From Acidobacteriaceae bacterium (GTDB lineage: Bacteria; Acidobacteriota; Terriglobia; Terriglobales; Acidobacteriaceae): a DNA stretch of 47,644 nt. Below, in pieces: positions 1 to 7,015 of this stretch. A program made the translations under genes and the position numbers. Under the pieces are notes generated by a model that saw only the letters and a list, made by a program, of their open reading frames with translations, was not told the DNA's origin and searched no databases. Numbering within the stretch: the first letter of the stretch is position 1; each line of letters begins with the position of its first letter. The stretch is from NCBI GenBank assembly GCA_025350325.1, contig JANXYB010000154.1, positions 1-47,644 of the forward strand, given 5' to 3'.

Positions 1-106
1 GGAAAATATCATGAACCCCGGCGAGGGATGGAGTATGAGCACCCACGATAATTGGGAGGTCATTGGGAATGTATACGAGAACGCAGAGTTGCTCGATGGA
101 AAATAG
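1..106 (+). CDS. YopX-family phage-type protein, C-terminal end only
   Basis: The frame beginning at base 2 is open to the left edge and ends at TAG 104-106, giving 34 residues. The tail contains HDNWEVIGNVYENAELL, which matches the conserved C-terminal signature (WEVIGN-YEN-ELL) of YopX proteins. This small family of unknown function is found almost only in phages, prophages and conjugative elements. The rest of the gene lies outside the window. Its position, 73 bases from the 3' end of ssrA, suggests the right edge of an integrated element. The family call rests on one short motif recognised from memory. Confidence 0.6.
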   Translation, partial: ENIMNPGEGWSMSTHDNWEVIGNVYENAELLDGK

Positions 107-144
107 CTTGGAAGTACGTATTAAGTACACGCACACTTTAGTTT

Positions 145-164
145 TTCCATTAAATATAATGGAA
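145..164. repeat. AT-rich perfect inverted repeat near the ssrA 3' end
   Basis: TTCCATTA and TAATGGAA form a perfect 8-bp inverted repeat around a 4-base AATA spacer. It sits between the YopX fragment and the 3' end of ssrA, 15 bases beyond the CCA. There is no T-run on the 3' side of the stem on either strand, so it is not a standard terminator. It could be part of the junction of an integrated element. Confidence 0.4.
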
Positions 165-178
165 TCAATAAGATAGGA

Positions 179-531
179 TGGTGGAGGCGGCGGGAGTCGA
201 ACCCGCGTCCGAAATCGCTGTCAGCCGGGAAGATCCATGTTCAGTCCAGTTCCGGAAATTTCACTCCTGGCGCTCAGAACGGACAAAATACGCCAAAAGC
301 TAGTCCGATGATCTCGCGCAAGTGACACGGACCGAGCCGCTTACGCCAGCCTACTGAATGACGTCTTACTCGCAGCCCATAGGCGAAGCCGCGAAAGACG
401 GCTGCTTATTTAATTAAGCAGCAAGTGCCAGATTATCGTTGGCAACTTTAGTTTTGCAGGCGATTACGGGTGCCCACACCCCGACATGCCTCCCATGCCG
501 CAATCAATCCCGTCGAAACCGTGACGCCCCC
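179..531 (-). ncRNA. ssrA: tmRNA (ssrA)
   Basis: Transfer-messenger RNA rescues ribosomes stalled on broken messages, acting with SmpB. Read on the minus strand it starts with GGGGGCG, followed by the conserved GGTTTCGACGGGATTG block. It ends with CGCCTCC plus the discriminator A and CCA. The two ends form a 7-bp acceptor stem with one G.U pair. The T-arm GGGTTCGACTCCC is next to the 3' end. The resume codon and tag reading frame are intact at 414-443, and the total length of 353 nt is normal for one-piece tmRNA. CCA is encoded in the DNA. The 3' end faces a phage-type gene fragment, consistent with use of ssrA as an integration site. Confidence 0.96.
414..443 (-). CDS. tmRNA proteolysis-tag reading frame
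   Basis: Within ssrA the frame GCC AAC GAT AAT CTG GCA CTT GCT GCT TAA encodes ANDNLALAA. The AND start and LALAA end match the usual bacterial ssrA tag (for example ANDENYALAA), which directs tagged proteins to ClpXP and other proteases. The stop is followed by TTAAATAAGCAGCC, a typical AT-rich segment before the pseudoknots. Confidence 0.93.
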   Translation of the reverse strand, partial: ANDNLALAA

Positions 532-646
532 ATCTTTGGCTGCTCCACAAAGTGCAAGCCGCCGGGTGCGAGCCGGGCAAACTGGCTCGTGCTGCACTCC
601 TATTCTACGCCAATTTTTATTTGCTTTTTCCATCAACCCAAATGAC

Positions 647-1102
647 TTATTGCTTCTCGAGATCAATGGCCTCATAGTCATGACGAGCGATAGCTTCCCT
701 GATCTGCGTAGGATTCTTTCCCATCCGTGTCTGCTGATAGGCAAATAGCGCCTCTTTAGCGCAGGTTGAACACTCCGTGCCATGCAGCCCCTCAAAACAG
801 CTGCGCAGGCTGGTATGTCCCAATGACCGGTCGCAGCGGCAATTACACGGCAGCTGGTAAATCACACTGCTCACCTTTGCCGCCTGCTGATAGACGTGCA
901 CTTGCCAGGGGAAGCGAAAGTTCTCCCCGGTAAGATTCGCCCCGGTTAGGATCGCCGGCAAAGGGGTCAATTTGAGCGGGGCGGCGGCGTGGTAAGCCGG
1001 AACATCCTCAGCGGGGTTCGCCCACTGTGCATAGCTGGCCGCAGTGACTGCGGAAATCAACAAGCCTAAGACTAGCCGGCGCGTAGCGGCTGCATTGATC
1101 AT
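647..1102 (-). CDS. Secreted PCYCGC-motif family protein
   Basis: This is a 151-residue protein with an N-terminal signal peptide (about residues 1-26, hydrophobic VLGLLISAVTAASYA). The diagnostic part is LPCNCRCDRSLGHTSLRSCF at about 84-103, followed by HGTECSTCAKEA at about 108-119. This matches the PCYCGC-motif family (Pfam PF13798, as I recall it), small extracytoplasmic proteins of unknown function with many conserved cysteines (here C86, C88, C90, C102, C111, C114). Metal or haem binding is plausible but unproven. GGAG lies 9 bases upstream of the ATG, so the start is well supported. The gene stands alone, isolated from upstream transcription by the candidate sRNA terminator at 1210-1248. 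Confidence 0.8.
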   Translation of the reverse strand: MINAAATRRLVLGLLISAVTAASYAQWANPAEDVPAYHAAAPLKLTPLPAILTGANLTGENFRFPWQVHVYQQAAKVSSVIYQLPCNCRCDRSLGHTSLRSCFEGLHGTECSTCAKEALFAYQQTRMGKNPTQIREAIARHDYEAIDLEKQ

Positions 1103-1209
1103 GAGCTGTTCTCCTCATTTATTTTAGACTGCTGAAAGGATGAAGAGGAACGATACGATCTCCGGTTTCTTGGACAGATCGAACGGTGTTCACAACAAAG
1201 TCTTGGCGC

Positions 1210-1248
1210 AAAAAAAAGGCGGCACGAACGGTCTTGCTGTTCGTGCCG
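1210..1248 (-). terminator. Rho-independent terminator of the candidate sRNA
   Basis: On the minus strand CGGCACGAAC (1248-1239) pairs perfectly with GTTCGTGCCG (1229-1220) around a 9-base loop. The 3' arm is followed by two C residues and an eight-T run (1217-1210). There is no comparable A-run on the other side, so it works in the minus direction only. Confidence 0.85.
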
Positions 1249-1320
1249 GGAGGCCAGTGACGCAAACTACTTCCAGATCAGGTACGGTCACTGTGACCGC
1301 CTCCGTCACTGGAATATATA
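1210..1320 (-). ncRNA. Candidate small RNA, about 110 nt, family not recognised
   Basis: A complete minus-strand transcription unit is visible without any open reading frame that has a start. A sigma70-like promoter (1327-1355) predicts a start near 1320. The body contains CCAGTGAC (1312-1305) able to pair with GTCACTGG (1261-1254), enclosing a nested palindrome GGTCACAGTGACC. A 10-bp terminator hairpin with a U-run ends it near 1210. A GGAGG in the 5' arm and a CCUCC after the long stem could pair with each other. Otherwise the CCUCC resembles an anti-Shine-Dalgarno seed typical of regulatory RNAs. Not recognised as 6S, SRP or RNase P RNA. The structure is seen; that it is a functional sRNA is inferred. 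Confidence 0.55.
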
Positions 1321-1326
1321 TACAAT

Positions 1327-1355
1327 ACTATAGATGCAGGAATAAGCAAATACAA
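1327..1355 (-). promoter_or_regulatory. Sigma70-type promoter of the candidate sRNA
   Basis: Minus strand: -35 TTGTAT at 1355-1350 (4 of 6 consensus), a 17-base spacer, and -10 TATAGT at 1332-1327 (5 of 6). The predicted start is about base 1320, followed immediately by the structured region and its terminator. Spacing and match make this one of the clearest promoters in the window. Confidence 0.6.
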
Positions 1356-1472
1356 AAATTGAAATTATTTTGGTGTCCGGCGGGTATCCTTAGCTGCTCA
1401 GCTTTGCATCTAATGCCGTGATAATTCGTAGATAACGTTTTCATTGGGTCCCCAGAGAAGAGCGCTGAAAAT

Positions 1473-1724
1473 ATGATAACCGACATGGAATCAACACCAT
1501 TGAGTTCCAAACGGCCCTACCCTCTTCTGCGTCGTCAGACCGGACCGGCCGGACGGTACGCCTGGATCAAGGTTGCAAGCCTAGCCGCCGTGTCTGCATT
1601 GGCGGGTGGATTGGCAGCAGCCTGGTTCTACCGGAAAACCTTGGCCAAACTGCGACAAACAGATAATCAACAACCTTCTTTCGGGGTCGATAACTCAGAA
1701 TTCGGCCCGGAAGAAGACAACTGA
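1473..1724 (+). CDS. Small single-pass membrane protein, unknown function
   Basis: An 83-residue protein with a basic, proline-containing N-terminus, one membrane segment at about residues 34-52 (VASLAAVSALAGGLAAAWFY) and an acidic C-terminal tail ending PEEDN. The basic residues just after the segment (RKTLAKLR) suggest a cytoplasmic tail. Two starts are possible, ATG 1473 and in-frame ATG 1485; neither has a strong ribosome site (a weak GAGAAG lies about 13 bases before the first). No domain recognised. It is convergent with the GH13 gene. The composition looks like a real protein, but coding status rests only on the open frame and the membrane segment. Confidence 0.6.
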   Translation: MITDMESTPLSSKRPYPLLRRQTGPAGRYAWIKVASLAAVSALAGGLAAAWFYRKTLAKLRQTDNQQPSFGVDNSEFGPEEDN

Positions 1725-1750
1725 GGCCAGCAAACTCTAAACTCGCCGCC

Positions 1751-1778
1751 CGAATTCATCTCATCGAATTCATCTCAT
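1751..1778. repeat. Perfect 14-bp tandem duplication
   Basis: CGAATTCATCTCAT occurs twice head to tail (1751-1764 and 1765-1778) between the small membrane protein gene and the GH13 gene. It is probably a replication-slippage duplication, and no function is evident. Confidence 0.85.
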
Positions 1779-1812
1779 TAAAAGCCGCAAGTCACACGCA
1801 AGTCTGGCGGCT
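1778..1812 (-). terminator. Possible terminator of the GH13 gene
   Basis: On the minus strand AGCCGC (1812-1807) can pair with GCGGCT (1788-1783) across an 18-base loop, followed by TTTAATG. It lies 54 bases past the GH13 stop codon. The stem is short and the loop long, so this is tentative. Confidence 0.4.
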
Positions 1813-1865
1813 CCCCTTGGAATTGGAACCGCCGGACCCGCGCCGTCGAATGACTTTTCCGGCCG

Positions 1866-3668
1866 CTATTTAGCCTCTCCGATGTATACGCCGTATGGAC
1901 CCAGTCGAATGGCCCCAAGCGATGCCGGATCGGCCGCTCCCGGAGTCTTCAACAGGGTTTGCAGATGGACCGCCGGCATTTTCGCGCCACCCGCCAGGTT
2001 GACAGTCTGCGCCTCAGCCGTGAAATTGACCGCTACTACCACCCGCGACGTGCCACTGGTGTGCCGCTCCCAACTCAGTACTTTGCTGTTGTCGGTGTCG
2101 AGCATTTTCTCGTCGCCCCTGGCTAAATCGGCGTTGCTCTTTTTAAGCTTGGTCAAGCTCCGATACCACGCCAACAGTGAATTAGGATCGGCCTTCTCGG
2201 CCTGCACATTTATCGTGCTGGCGCTGGGCGGGACAGGCAGCCACGGCTTCGCCGTGTCCGTAGTAAAGCCGGCGTTGGCCGTCGCTTCCCATTGCATGGG
2301 TGTGCGCTCCCCGTCGCGACCTTTATCTTTAGGCCAGCCGGTGAGGCCAACCGGGTCCTTCACGTCTTCTTTGCGCGTTGGCGGCGTGGTCTTCATTCCG
2401 ATTTCGTCGCCGTAATAAAACAGCGATGTGCCGCGGCTCGCGAAAAGCATGGTTGCAATTACGCGTTGAATATCGGTGTCGTGCGTGCCGTCTCCGTAGC
2501 GGGCGTCGAGGCGCGCGTTGTCATGATTATCAAAGACAAACAGAGGTGTATTGCTGCCGAGTTGTGTCTCCGCATCTGTCAGCTTGGCGCGAAACGCCGC
2601 CACATCCAGCTTGTTAATAAAGCCAACCTGGGTATCCATCGGCAATTGAAACTCGGGCTTGTCGGAAGTTCCATATTGCTTGGCCAGTTCTGCAACATTG
2701 GGCAGATAGGTCTCGCCAATCAGAACGCGCGTTCCCGGGAATCCATTAGCCCCGAATGTGTCCATCGTTGCGCGCACTTCCTGCATGACAGGATGAACGC
2801 CCGGCAGATTATTCGTTCGGGTGTCGTTGAGCGCAATGTCCCCATATGCGTTAGTGAAGGACTTGCCGTCCTTGTCTTTCATCACGTCATCATCGATGAG
2901 GTTCGGATCTTCGTACAGCGTGGTGATTGCGTCAAAGCGAAAGCCGCCAACCCCGCGATTAAGCCAGAACTTGATGATGTCTTTAAACGCGTCGTGAACT
3001 TTGGGATTGTCCCAGTTAAAATCCGGCTGCTGAATATAGAACTTGTGGTAATAGTACTGGCGTGTCTTCTCATCCCACTCCCATGCGGAGTGACCAAAAT
3101 CAGACTGCCAGTTGTTGGGTACTTCCCCTTTGCTGGTTTCTGTCTGGCCCTTGCCATCTTGCCACACATACCAGTCGCGATACGGATTGGTGCGCGAAGA
3201 GCGCGACTCCAAAAACCATTTGTGCTTATCGGAACTATGATTCATCACCATATCCATGACCACGCGGATGTGCCGCTTTTTGGCCTCGCTCACTAATTTG
3301 TCAAAATCAGCCAACGTGCCGTATTGAGGATCGATATTTTGGTAATCGGATATGTCGTAGCCGAAGTCGACTTGCGGCGAAGGATAAATTGGCGATAGCC
3401 AGACCGCATCCACGCCCAAATCCCTGAGGTAATCCAGACGCTTAGTGATCCCGTTCAAGTCGCCGATGCCGTCGCCGTTCGAGTCCTGAAAGCTGCGCGG
3501 GTAGATCTCATATATGACAGCATTCTGCCACCAATCTTTTCCATTGGCCGATGCCGCCTTCATTTTTGACATGTGTGTGGTGGGCGTTGTCTGCCCACCA
3601 ACTGCGAACGGCGCAACCCCGATCAACAGGGCTGCGGCGCATGTTGCGATGTGTTTGGTCCAGTGCAT
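1866..3668 (-). CDS. Secreted GH13 alpha-glucosidase / alpha-amylase family enzyme
   Basis: A 600-residue enzyme hydrolysing alpha-glucosidic bonds, probably maltodextrins or isomaltose, outside the cytoplasm. A signal peptide covers about residues 1-25. The (beta/alpha)8 domain begins at WWQNAVIYEIYPRSFQDSNGDG (about 46-67), typical of the oligo-1,6-glucosidase / alpha-glucosidase side of GH13. Catalytic residues are visible: nucleophile D246 in GGFRFDAIT, acid/base E319 in VLIGETYLP, and transition-state D383 in FVFDNHDN. VMNHSSDKHKWF (about 141-152) is conserved region I. A C-terminal beta domain follows from about 520. GGAG sits 6 bases before the ATG, supporting the start. It heads a minus-strand run of secreted glycosidases. 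The exact substrate cannot be read from sequence alone. Confidence 0.93.
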   Translation of the reverse strand: MHWTKHIATCAAALLIGVAPFAVGGQTTPTTHMSKMKAASANGKDWWQNAVIYEIYPRSFQDSNGDGIGDLNGITKRLDYLRDLGVDAVWLSPIYPSPQVDFGYDISDYQNIDPQYGTLADFDKLVSEAKKRHIRVVMDMVMNHSSDKHKWFLESRSSRTNPYRDWYVWQDGKGQTETSKGEVPNNWQSDFGHSAWEWDEKTRQYYYHKFYIQQPDFNWDNPKVHDAFKDIIKFWLNRGVGGFRFDAITTLYEDPNLIDDDVMKDKDGKSFTNAYGDIALNDTRTNNLPGVHPVMQEVRATMDTFGANGFPGTRVLIGETYLPNVAELAKQYGTSDKPEFQLPMDTQVGFINKLDVAAFRAKLTDAETQLGSNTPLFVFDNHDNARLDARYGDGTHDTDIQRVIATMLFASRGTSLFYYGDEIGMKTTPPTRKEDVKDPVGLTGWPKDKGRDGERTPMQWEATANAGFTTDTAKPWLPVPPSASTINVQAEKADPNSLLAWYRSLTKLKKSNADLARGDEKMLDTDNSKVLSWERHTSGTSRVVVAVNFTAEAQTVNLAGGAKMPAVHLQTLLKTPGAADPASLGAIRLGPYGVYIGEAK

Positions 3669-4301
3669 TGCGTTCTCCTCGTCCTGCTCCGCGACTCGTA
3701 AAGTTGGCCACGGTGTGAACAGCCAAAACTAACACATGAGACGACTTTTGGGCACATTGAACGGTGTGTGCCGTTGTAGAGAGCGCGGTTGTTCAGGATT
3801 GTCATTGCGTGTTACTTGACCAATGCCTCATGTCTTGTTGATTGAGGTCATCGAATACGAGCGTGGGGTAATCGACAGAAAATCGCCTGAAGGAGTCGAT
3901 TCAGCCAAGGTCGCTTGGCGTCGGGGCCCACGAACAGGTCTTCATCGAACGACCTGCGGTTGCGGTTTAGGAAAGCAGACCTAAGCCGCACCACTTAGGG
4001 ACCCGCATGACTGAAATTGCGGTCTGTTTCACTCATGAACGGATCCTCTTGAGCAAGGGTCGCTTAAGAACCTGTCATGTCGAGTGAACCGCTTGAAAAC
4101 ATTTCATCTTGAGCGAAGGTCGCTTGGCGTCGCGGTCCCCAACAACAGGTCGTCGTTCGAGAGGTGATCGACCGAAGTCGAAAGGCCTGCGGTTGCGTTT
4201 ATCAAGTGATGCGTGAAGCCGCACCTGTAGAACCGAGACCAATGATATTGTGCTCCGTATCAGGGTACGACTGGAGCCGTCCCTTTCAAAACAGGATTAC
4301 C
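3669..4301. other. Long intergenic region upstream of the GH13 gene
   Basis: About 630 bases with no convincing gene; the short frames here lack ribosome sites and recognisable composition. The part next to the GH13 start (3669-3900) presumably holds its promoter, but I see no clear -35/-10 pair. The remainder holds two imperfect direct repeats (3907-4240), listed separately. Confidence 0.6.
3907..4240. repeat. Two imperfect copies of a ~120-bp intergenic repeat
   Basis: Copy A (3907-4024) and copy B (4116-4240) both begin AAGGTCGCTTGGCGTCG, share ACAGGTC and CCTGCGGTTGCG in the middle, and end with AAGCCGCACC followed by a short tail. A third partial copy of the start (GAGCAAGGGTCGCTTAAG) lies at about 4051. 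Copy A contains a CAGGTC/GACCTG hairpin (3935-3940 with 3951-3956). It resembles dispersed non-coding repeats common between acidobacterial genes, but I cannot name the family. Confidence 0.75.
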
Positions 4302-4340
4302 CACCAAACAAAGCAATCCTCTGCGTACAGAGGATTGCTT
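4302..4340 (-). terminator. Terminator of the beta-barrel protein gene
   Basis: A 13-bp perfect stem, AAGCAATCCTCTG (4311-4323) with CAGAGGATTGCTT (4328-4340), closes a 4-base loop. On the minus strand it is followed by TTGTTTGG, a broken U-run, and it starts 42 bases after the stop codon at 4382. Confidence 0.7.
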
Positions 4341-4381
4341 GCGCATCCGTCATCACTAACCTGTCGACATACAGCGTGCAG

Positions 4382-4987
4382 TTAGAAACGGAAGAGGGGG
4401 CCAGTTGCAACGCGTCCATTTGAATTCAGAACCGCATCTAGGTTGTTGTCATTTGCACGGTACCGAGTGTTGTAGTAGTCGCCGGTGATACGCCAGGCCC
4501 AGTGACGCGAAAAGCCGGCGTCGAGGCCCCCGCCTACTGCGACTGCGAGTGTGTTCGCAGTTCTTAAATTGGGAAGGGCGTTTTGACTAACGTGTGCGCT
4601 GCCGACCAGTCCGTGCAGGAAAACGGTCGATCTGCCTAGATGCGCTGAGACCTGCGGGCCGAGCATGAAGTAATACGCTTTGGGGGTAAAGTTGGGTTCG
4701 AAGCGGTTGTGCTTATAGTAATTTCCAGAGACGTCGCCTTTGATTCCCAGCCAGTCGGGCAGAATAGGCAGGGGCACTTTGAACGACGTATCCCATCCCG
4801 TTAATCCGTTAGTTGAGACCTGGTGAAGTGAATTGCTTGTTTCACTGAACACGTAGGAATAGCCCCCATACAACTCGAAGGGTGGAACCTGTTCGCGAAC
4901 TGAAGTGGTTGTTATTTGTGCATGCATGCTGGCGGGTAATGCCAACGCAACGGTGAGCACTAGCAGGGGAAGAAATTTTCGAACCAT
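4382..4987 (-). CDS. Outer-membrane beta-barrel protein
   Basis: A 201-residue protein with a signal peptide (KFLPLLVLTVALALPASMHA) and then alternating aromatic/hydrophobic strands such as FELYGGYSYVF, KAYYFMLGPQVSAHL and RHWAWRITGDYYNTRY. It ends in FRF, the C-terminal aromatic signature recognised by the BAM machinery. This fits the small eight-strand OMP_b-brl/porin-like superfamily of acidobacterial outer-membrane proteins; a specific function is not evident. Two ATGs are adjacent (4990 and 4987). GGAGG lies 3 bases before the first and 6 before the second, so the second is preferred. The frame continues upstream but without a signal peptide at its start. Terminator at 4302-4340. Confidence 0.8.
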   Translation of the reverse strand: MVRKFLPLLVLTVALALPASMHAQITTTSVREQVPPFELYGGYSYVFSETSNSLHQVSTNGLTGWDTSFKVPLPILPDWLGIKGDVSGNYYKHNRFEPNFTPKAYYFMLGPQVSAHLGRSTVFLHGLVGSAHVSQNALPNLRTANTLAVAVGGGLDAGFSRHWAWRITGDYYNTRYRANDNNLDAVLNSNGRVATGPLFRF

Positions 4988-5238
4988 CATAAACCTCCGG
5001 GATATTTGAACGCAGATGGATGCAGTAAGGGCGCACACATTTTCGACGCGCTCTAGGCGTGCGACAAACGCGGTCAAAATTGGACGTGCATTTTTGCGCA
5101 GCGTGAGCAAGAGAACAGCGCCGTAGTGCTGTCAACACGGACGTTTAAAATTTGTTGCGTGCGATAATCGATCTAATTTTGAGAGTGCACAAATGCTCCC
5201 CGGATACCGCATTTGGATGGGTGCGCTTGATTGCGGGA

Positions 5239-6882
5239 TTATTTTGTTGCAGGTGTGAGCTTGAGTGCGTAAGCATGCTGGCAGGCGGCGTCGGCGGGCA
5301 AAGTGAACTCGAGCGCGTCCGCTGTCTGTGTCCACGCTACTTTAGAACGAGAGCCAAGCAACTCAACCGTCGCAAGCGGCATCGTGGCCAGCGCATGAAT
5401 CCTGGCTTTAGAGTCGGATGGGCAGGCCATGCCGATCGCATATATGGTCGCGCCTTTTAGAGTGAAGCGAAAATCTTCAGGTGTATACGGCTTGGTGTCG
5501 GTATCGTGAAATGCGCCCGCAGCGACCTTGGTTGGGCCTTCGCCATAGGTCTTCCATGGCGTGGTGGCATAGATTGCATCACCGTTAACCTTGAGCCATG
5601 CGCCCATTTCAAGCAGGGTAGCGCGCACTTCGTCGGGCACTGTGCCGTCGGCGCGCGGGCCAAAGTTTAGAAGGAGATTGCCATTTTTGCTGACAATGTC
5701 TACGAGTTGACGAATCAGAAATTCAGGCGTTTTGAAGGTATCGTGTTCGATGTATCCCCAGGAGGCGTTGCTGATGGAGGTATCGGTCTGCCAGTGGTCG
5801 GCGATGATGTGGTCCTGTTGTCCGCGTTCAAAATCACGTGTGCCCGATTTCCAATTGAGTGAATAGTCTTTGAAGTCAATGACGCCGGTGTAGCCATGCG
5901 CTGCAGCGTAGTTGTAATAGAAGGCCGCAAACTCGGTGACGGCACGGCGAAAATCTGGATGGCCGATCCACCAATCGAAGTACACAACTTCAGGTTTGTA
6001 TTTCTCGACGAGCTCGGTGTCGCGCGCCAGCCAATCACGTGTCCACGCTTCGCTTACCCAGGTCCAATCGTTGTCGAGACCATGCGCGTCGCCGGGCGCC
6101 TCGAACCATTGATGCGCGGGGCCATAGAGCGAAGCGTATTTCGGATCGTTGACATCGGAGCGAATGGCGCGGCCGCCGTCGTAAAAGAAATTATGTTCGG
6201 CGCGATGCGAACTGAGGCCAAAATGCAATCCTGCTTTGCGGATTGCCACTGACAACTCCCCGAGCGTGTCACGCTTGGGACCCATTTTTACTACTGTCCA
6301 ATCTGAAAGGCCGGAGTCGTACATTGAGAAGCCGTCGTGATGTTCGGCGACAGGCACTACATATCGCGCCCCTGAATCTTTGAACAGCTGAGCCCATGCA
6401 GTGGCATCGAAGCGCTCGGCGCGGAACATCGGGATGAGATCTTTGTATCCTTTGGACTCGGCCTCTGCGGAATTTTGTGCGGCGAAGTGCTCATGGAAAT
6501 TCTTGTACGCGCCCTCGCTGGGCCGATACATGTTGCGCGGGTACCATTCGTTCTGCGCGGCGGGCACGGAGTAGACACCCCAGTGAATGAAGATGCCGAA
6601 TTTGGCGTCTTTATACCATTGCGGCTGCTCATACTTCATCAGCGAGCCCCAGTCTGCGCGAAAGGGGCCGTCGTTCGCTTGCCGGTTGGCTTCGGTGAGA
6701 AGGCGCTTGCGTTCGCCATCGTATTTGGCGACGGACTTCTGCCACTCCTGATCGATCTGCTCGGGAGACTTGACGCCAAGTGTAGGAGCCAGAGGGTCGG
6801 ATGCTGCGGGAGGCGCCTGCGAGAAAGCGAACGGCGCCGCGAGCAGGAAAATTGCAGGCAGAAATTGAACTGGATTTTTCAT
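5239..6882 (-). CDS. Secreted GH29 alpha-L-fucosidase
   Basis: A 547-residue enzyme removing terminal alpha-L-fucose from glycans, exported through a signal peptide (residues 1-21). The GH29 barrel shows KFGIFIHWGVYSVPAAQNEWY (about 94-114), EHHDGF (180-185) and the nucleophile D303 in VVYFDWWIGH. NLLLNFGPRADGTVP (about 405-419) is a further family landmark. The order and motifs fit the broad-specificity GH29-A group, and the length is normal. A helical pre-segment of about 60 residues after the signal peptide precedes the barrel. The ATG has only a weak ribosome site (TCGGGCG). It lies between a beta-barrel gene and a GH31 gene on the same strand, pointing to plant or microbial polysaccharide breakdown. 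Confidence 0.93.
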   Translation of the reverse strand: MKNPVQFLPAIFLLAAPFAFSQAPPAASDPLAPTLGVKSPEQIDQEWQKSVAKYDGERKRLLTEANRQANDGPFRADWGSLMKYEQPQWYKDAKFGIFIHWGVYSVPAAQNEWYPRNMYRPSEGAYKNFHEHFAAQNSAEAESKGYKDLIPMFRAERFDATAWAQLFKDSGARYVVPVAEHHDGFSMYDSGLSDWTVVKMGPKRDTLGELSVAIRKAGLHFGLSSHRAEHNFFYDGGRAIRSDVNDPKYASLYGPAHQWFEAPGDAHGLDNDWTWVSEAWTRDWLARDTELVEKYKPEVVYFDWWIGHPDFRRAVTEFAAFYYNYAAAHGYTGVIDFKDYSLNWKSGTRDFERGQQDHIIADHWQTDTSISNASWGYIEHDTFKTPEFLIRQLVDIVSKNGNLLLNFGPRADGTVPDEVRATLLEMGAWLKVNGDAIYATTPWKTYGEGPTKVAAGAFHDTDTKPYTPEDFRFTLKGATIYAIGMACPSDSKARIHALATMPLATVELLGSRSKVAWTQTADALEFTLPADAACQHAYALKLTPATK

Positions 6883-7015
6883 ACGCCCGAATCGTAAACC
6901 GATGCACGCACAGCCTGCAAGCGATTACATGATTCGGCGGGATGCGGCGAGTTTTGTCGCATCCCAGCGAATTCATTTCTCGGCCGCACTGCCGTTGGCG
7001 GCCGCTATCAGTCGA

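Noticed and set aside
568..588. CGAGCC/GGCTCG inverted repeat between ssrA and the PCYCGC gene
   Set aside because: Six pairs only and no U-run on either strand; not a convincing terminator.
602..607. TAGAAT on the minus strand as an ssrA -10 box
   Set aside because: No acceptable -35 element at 16-18 bases, and it would leave a 60-base leader; not strong enough to list.
1140..1421. 93-codon plus-strand frame
   Set aside because: It overlaps the sRNA promoter, stem and terminator, contains an A8 run, and has no ribosome site or protein-like composition.
2292..3296. 334-codon plus-strand frame opposite the GH13 gene
   Set aside because: It is the antisense shadow of a gene with clear catalytic motifs.
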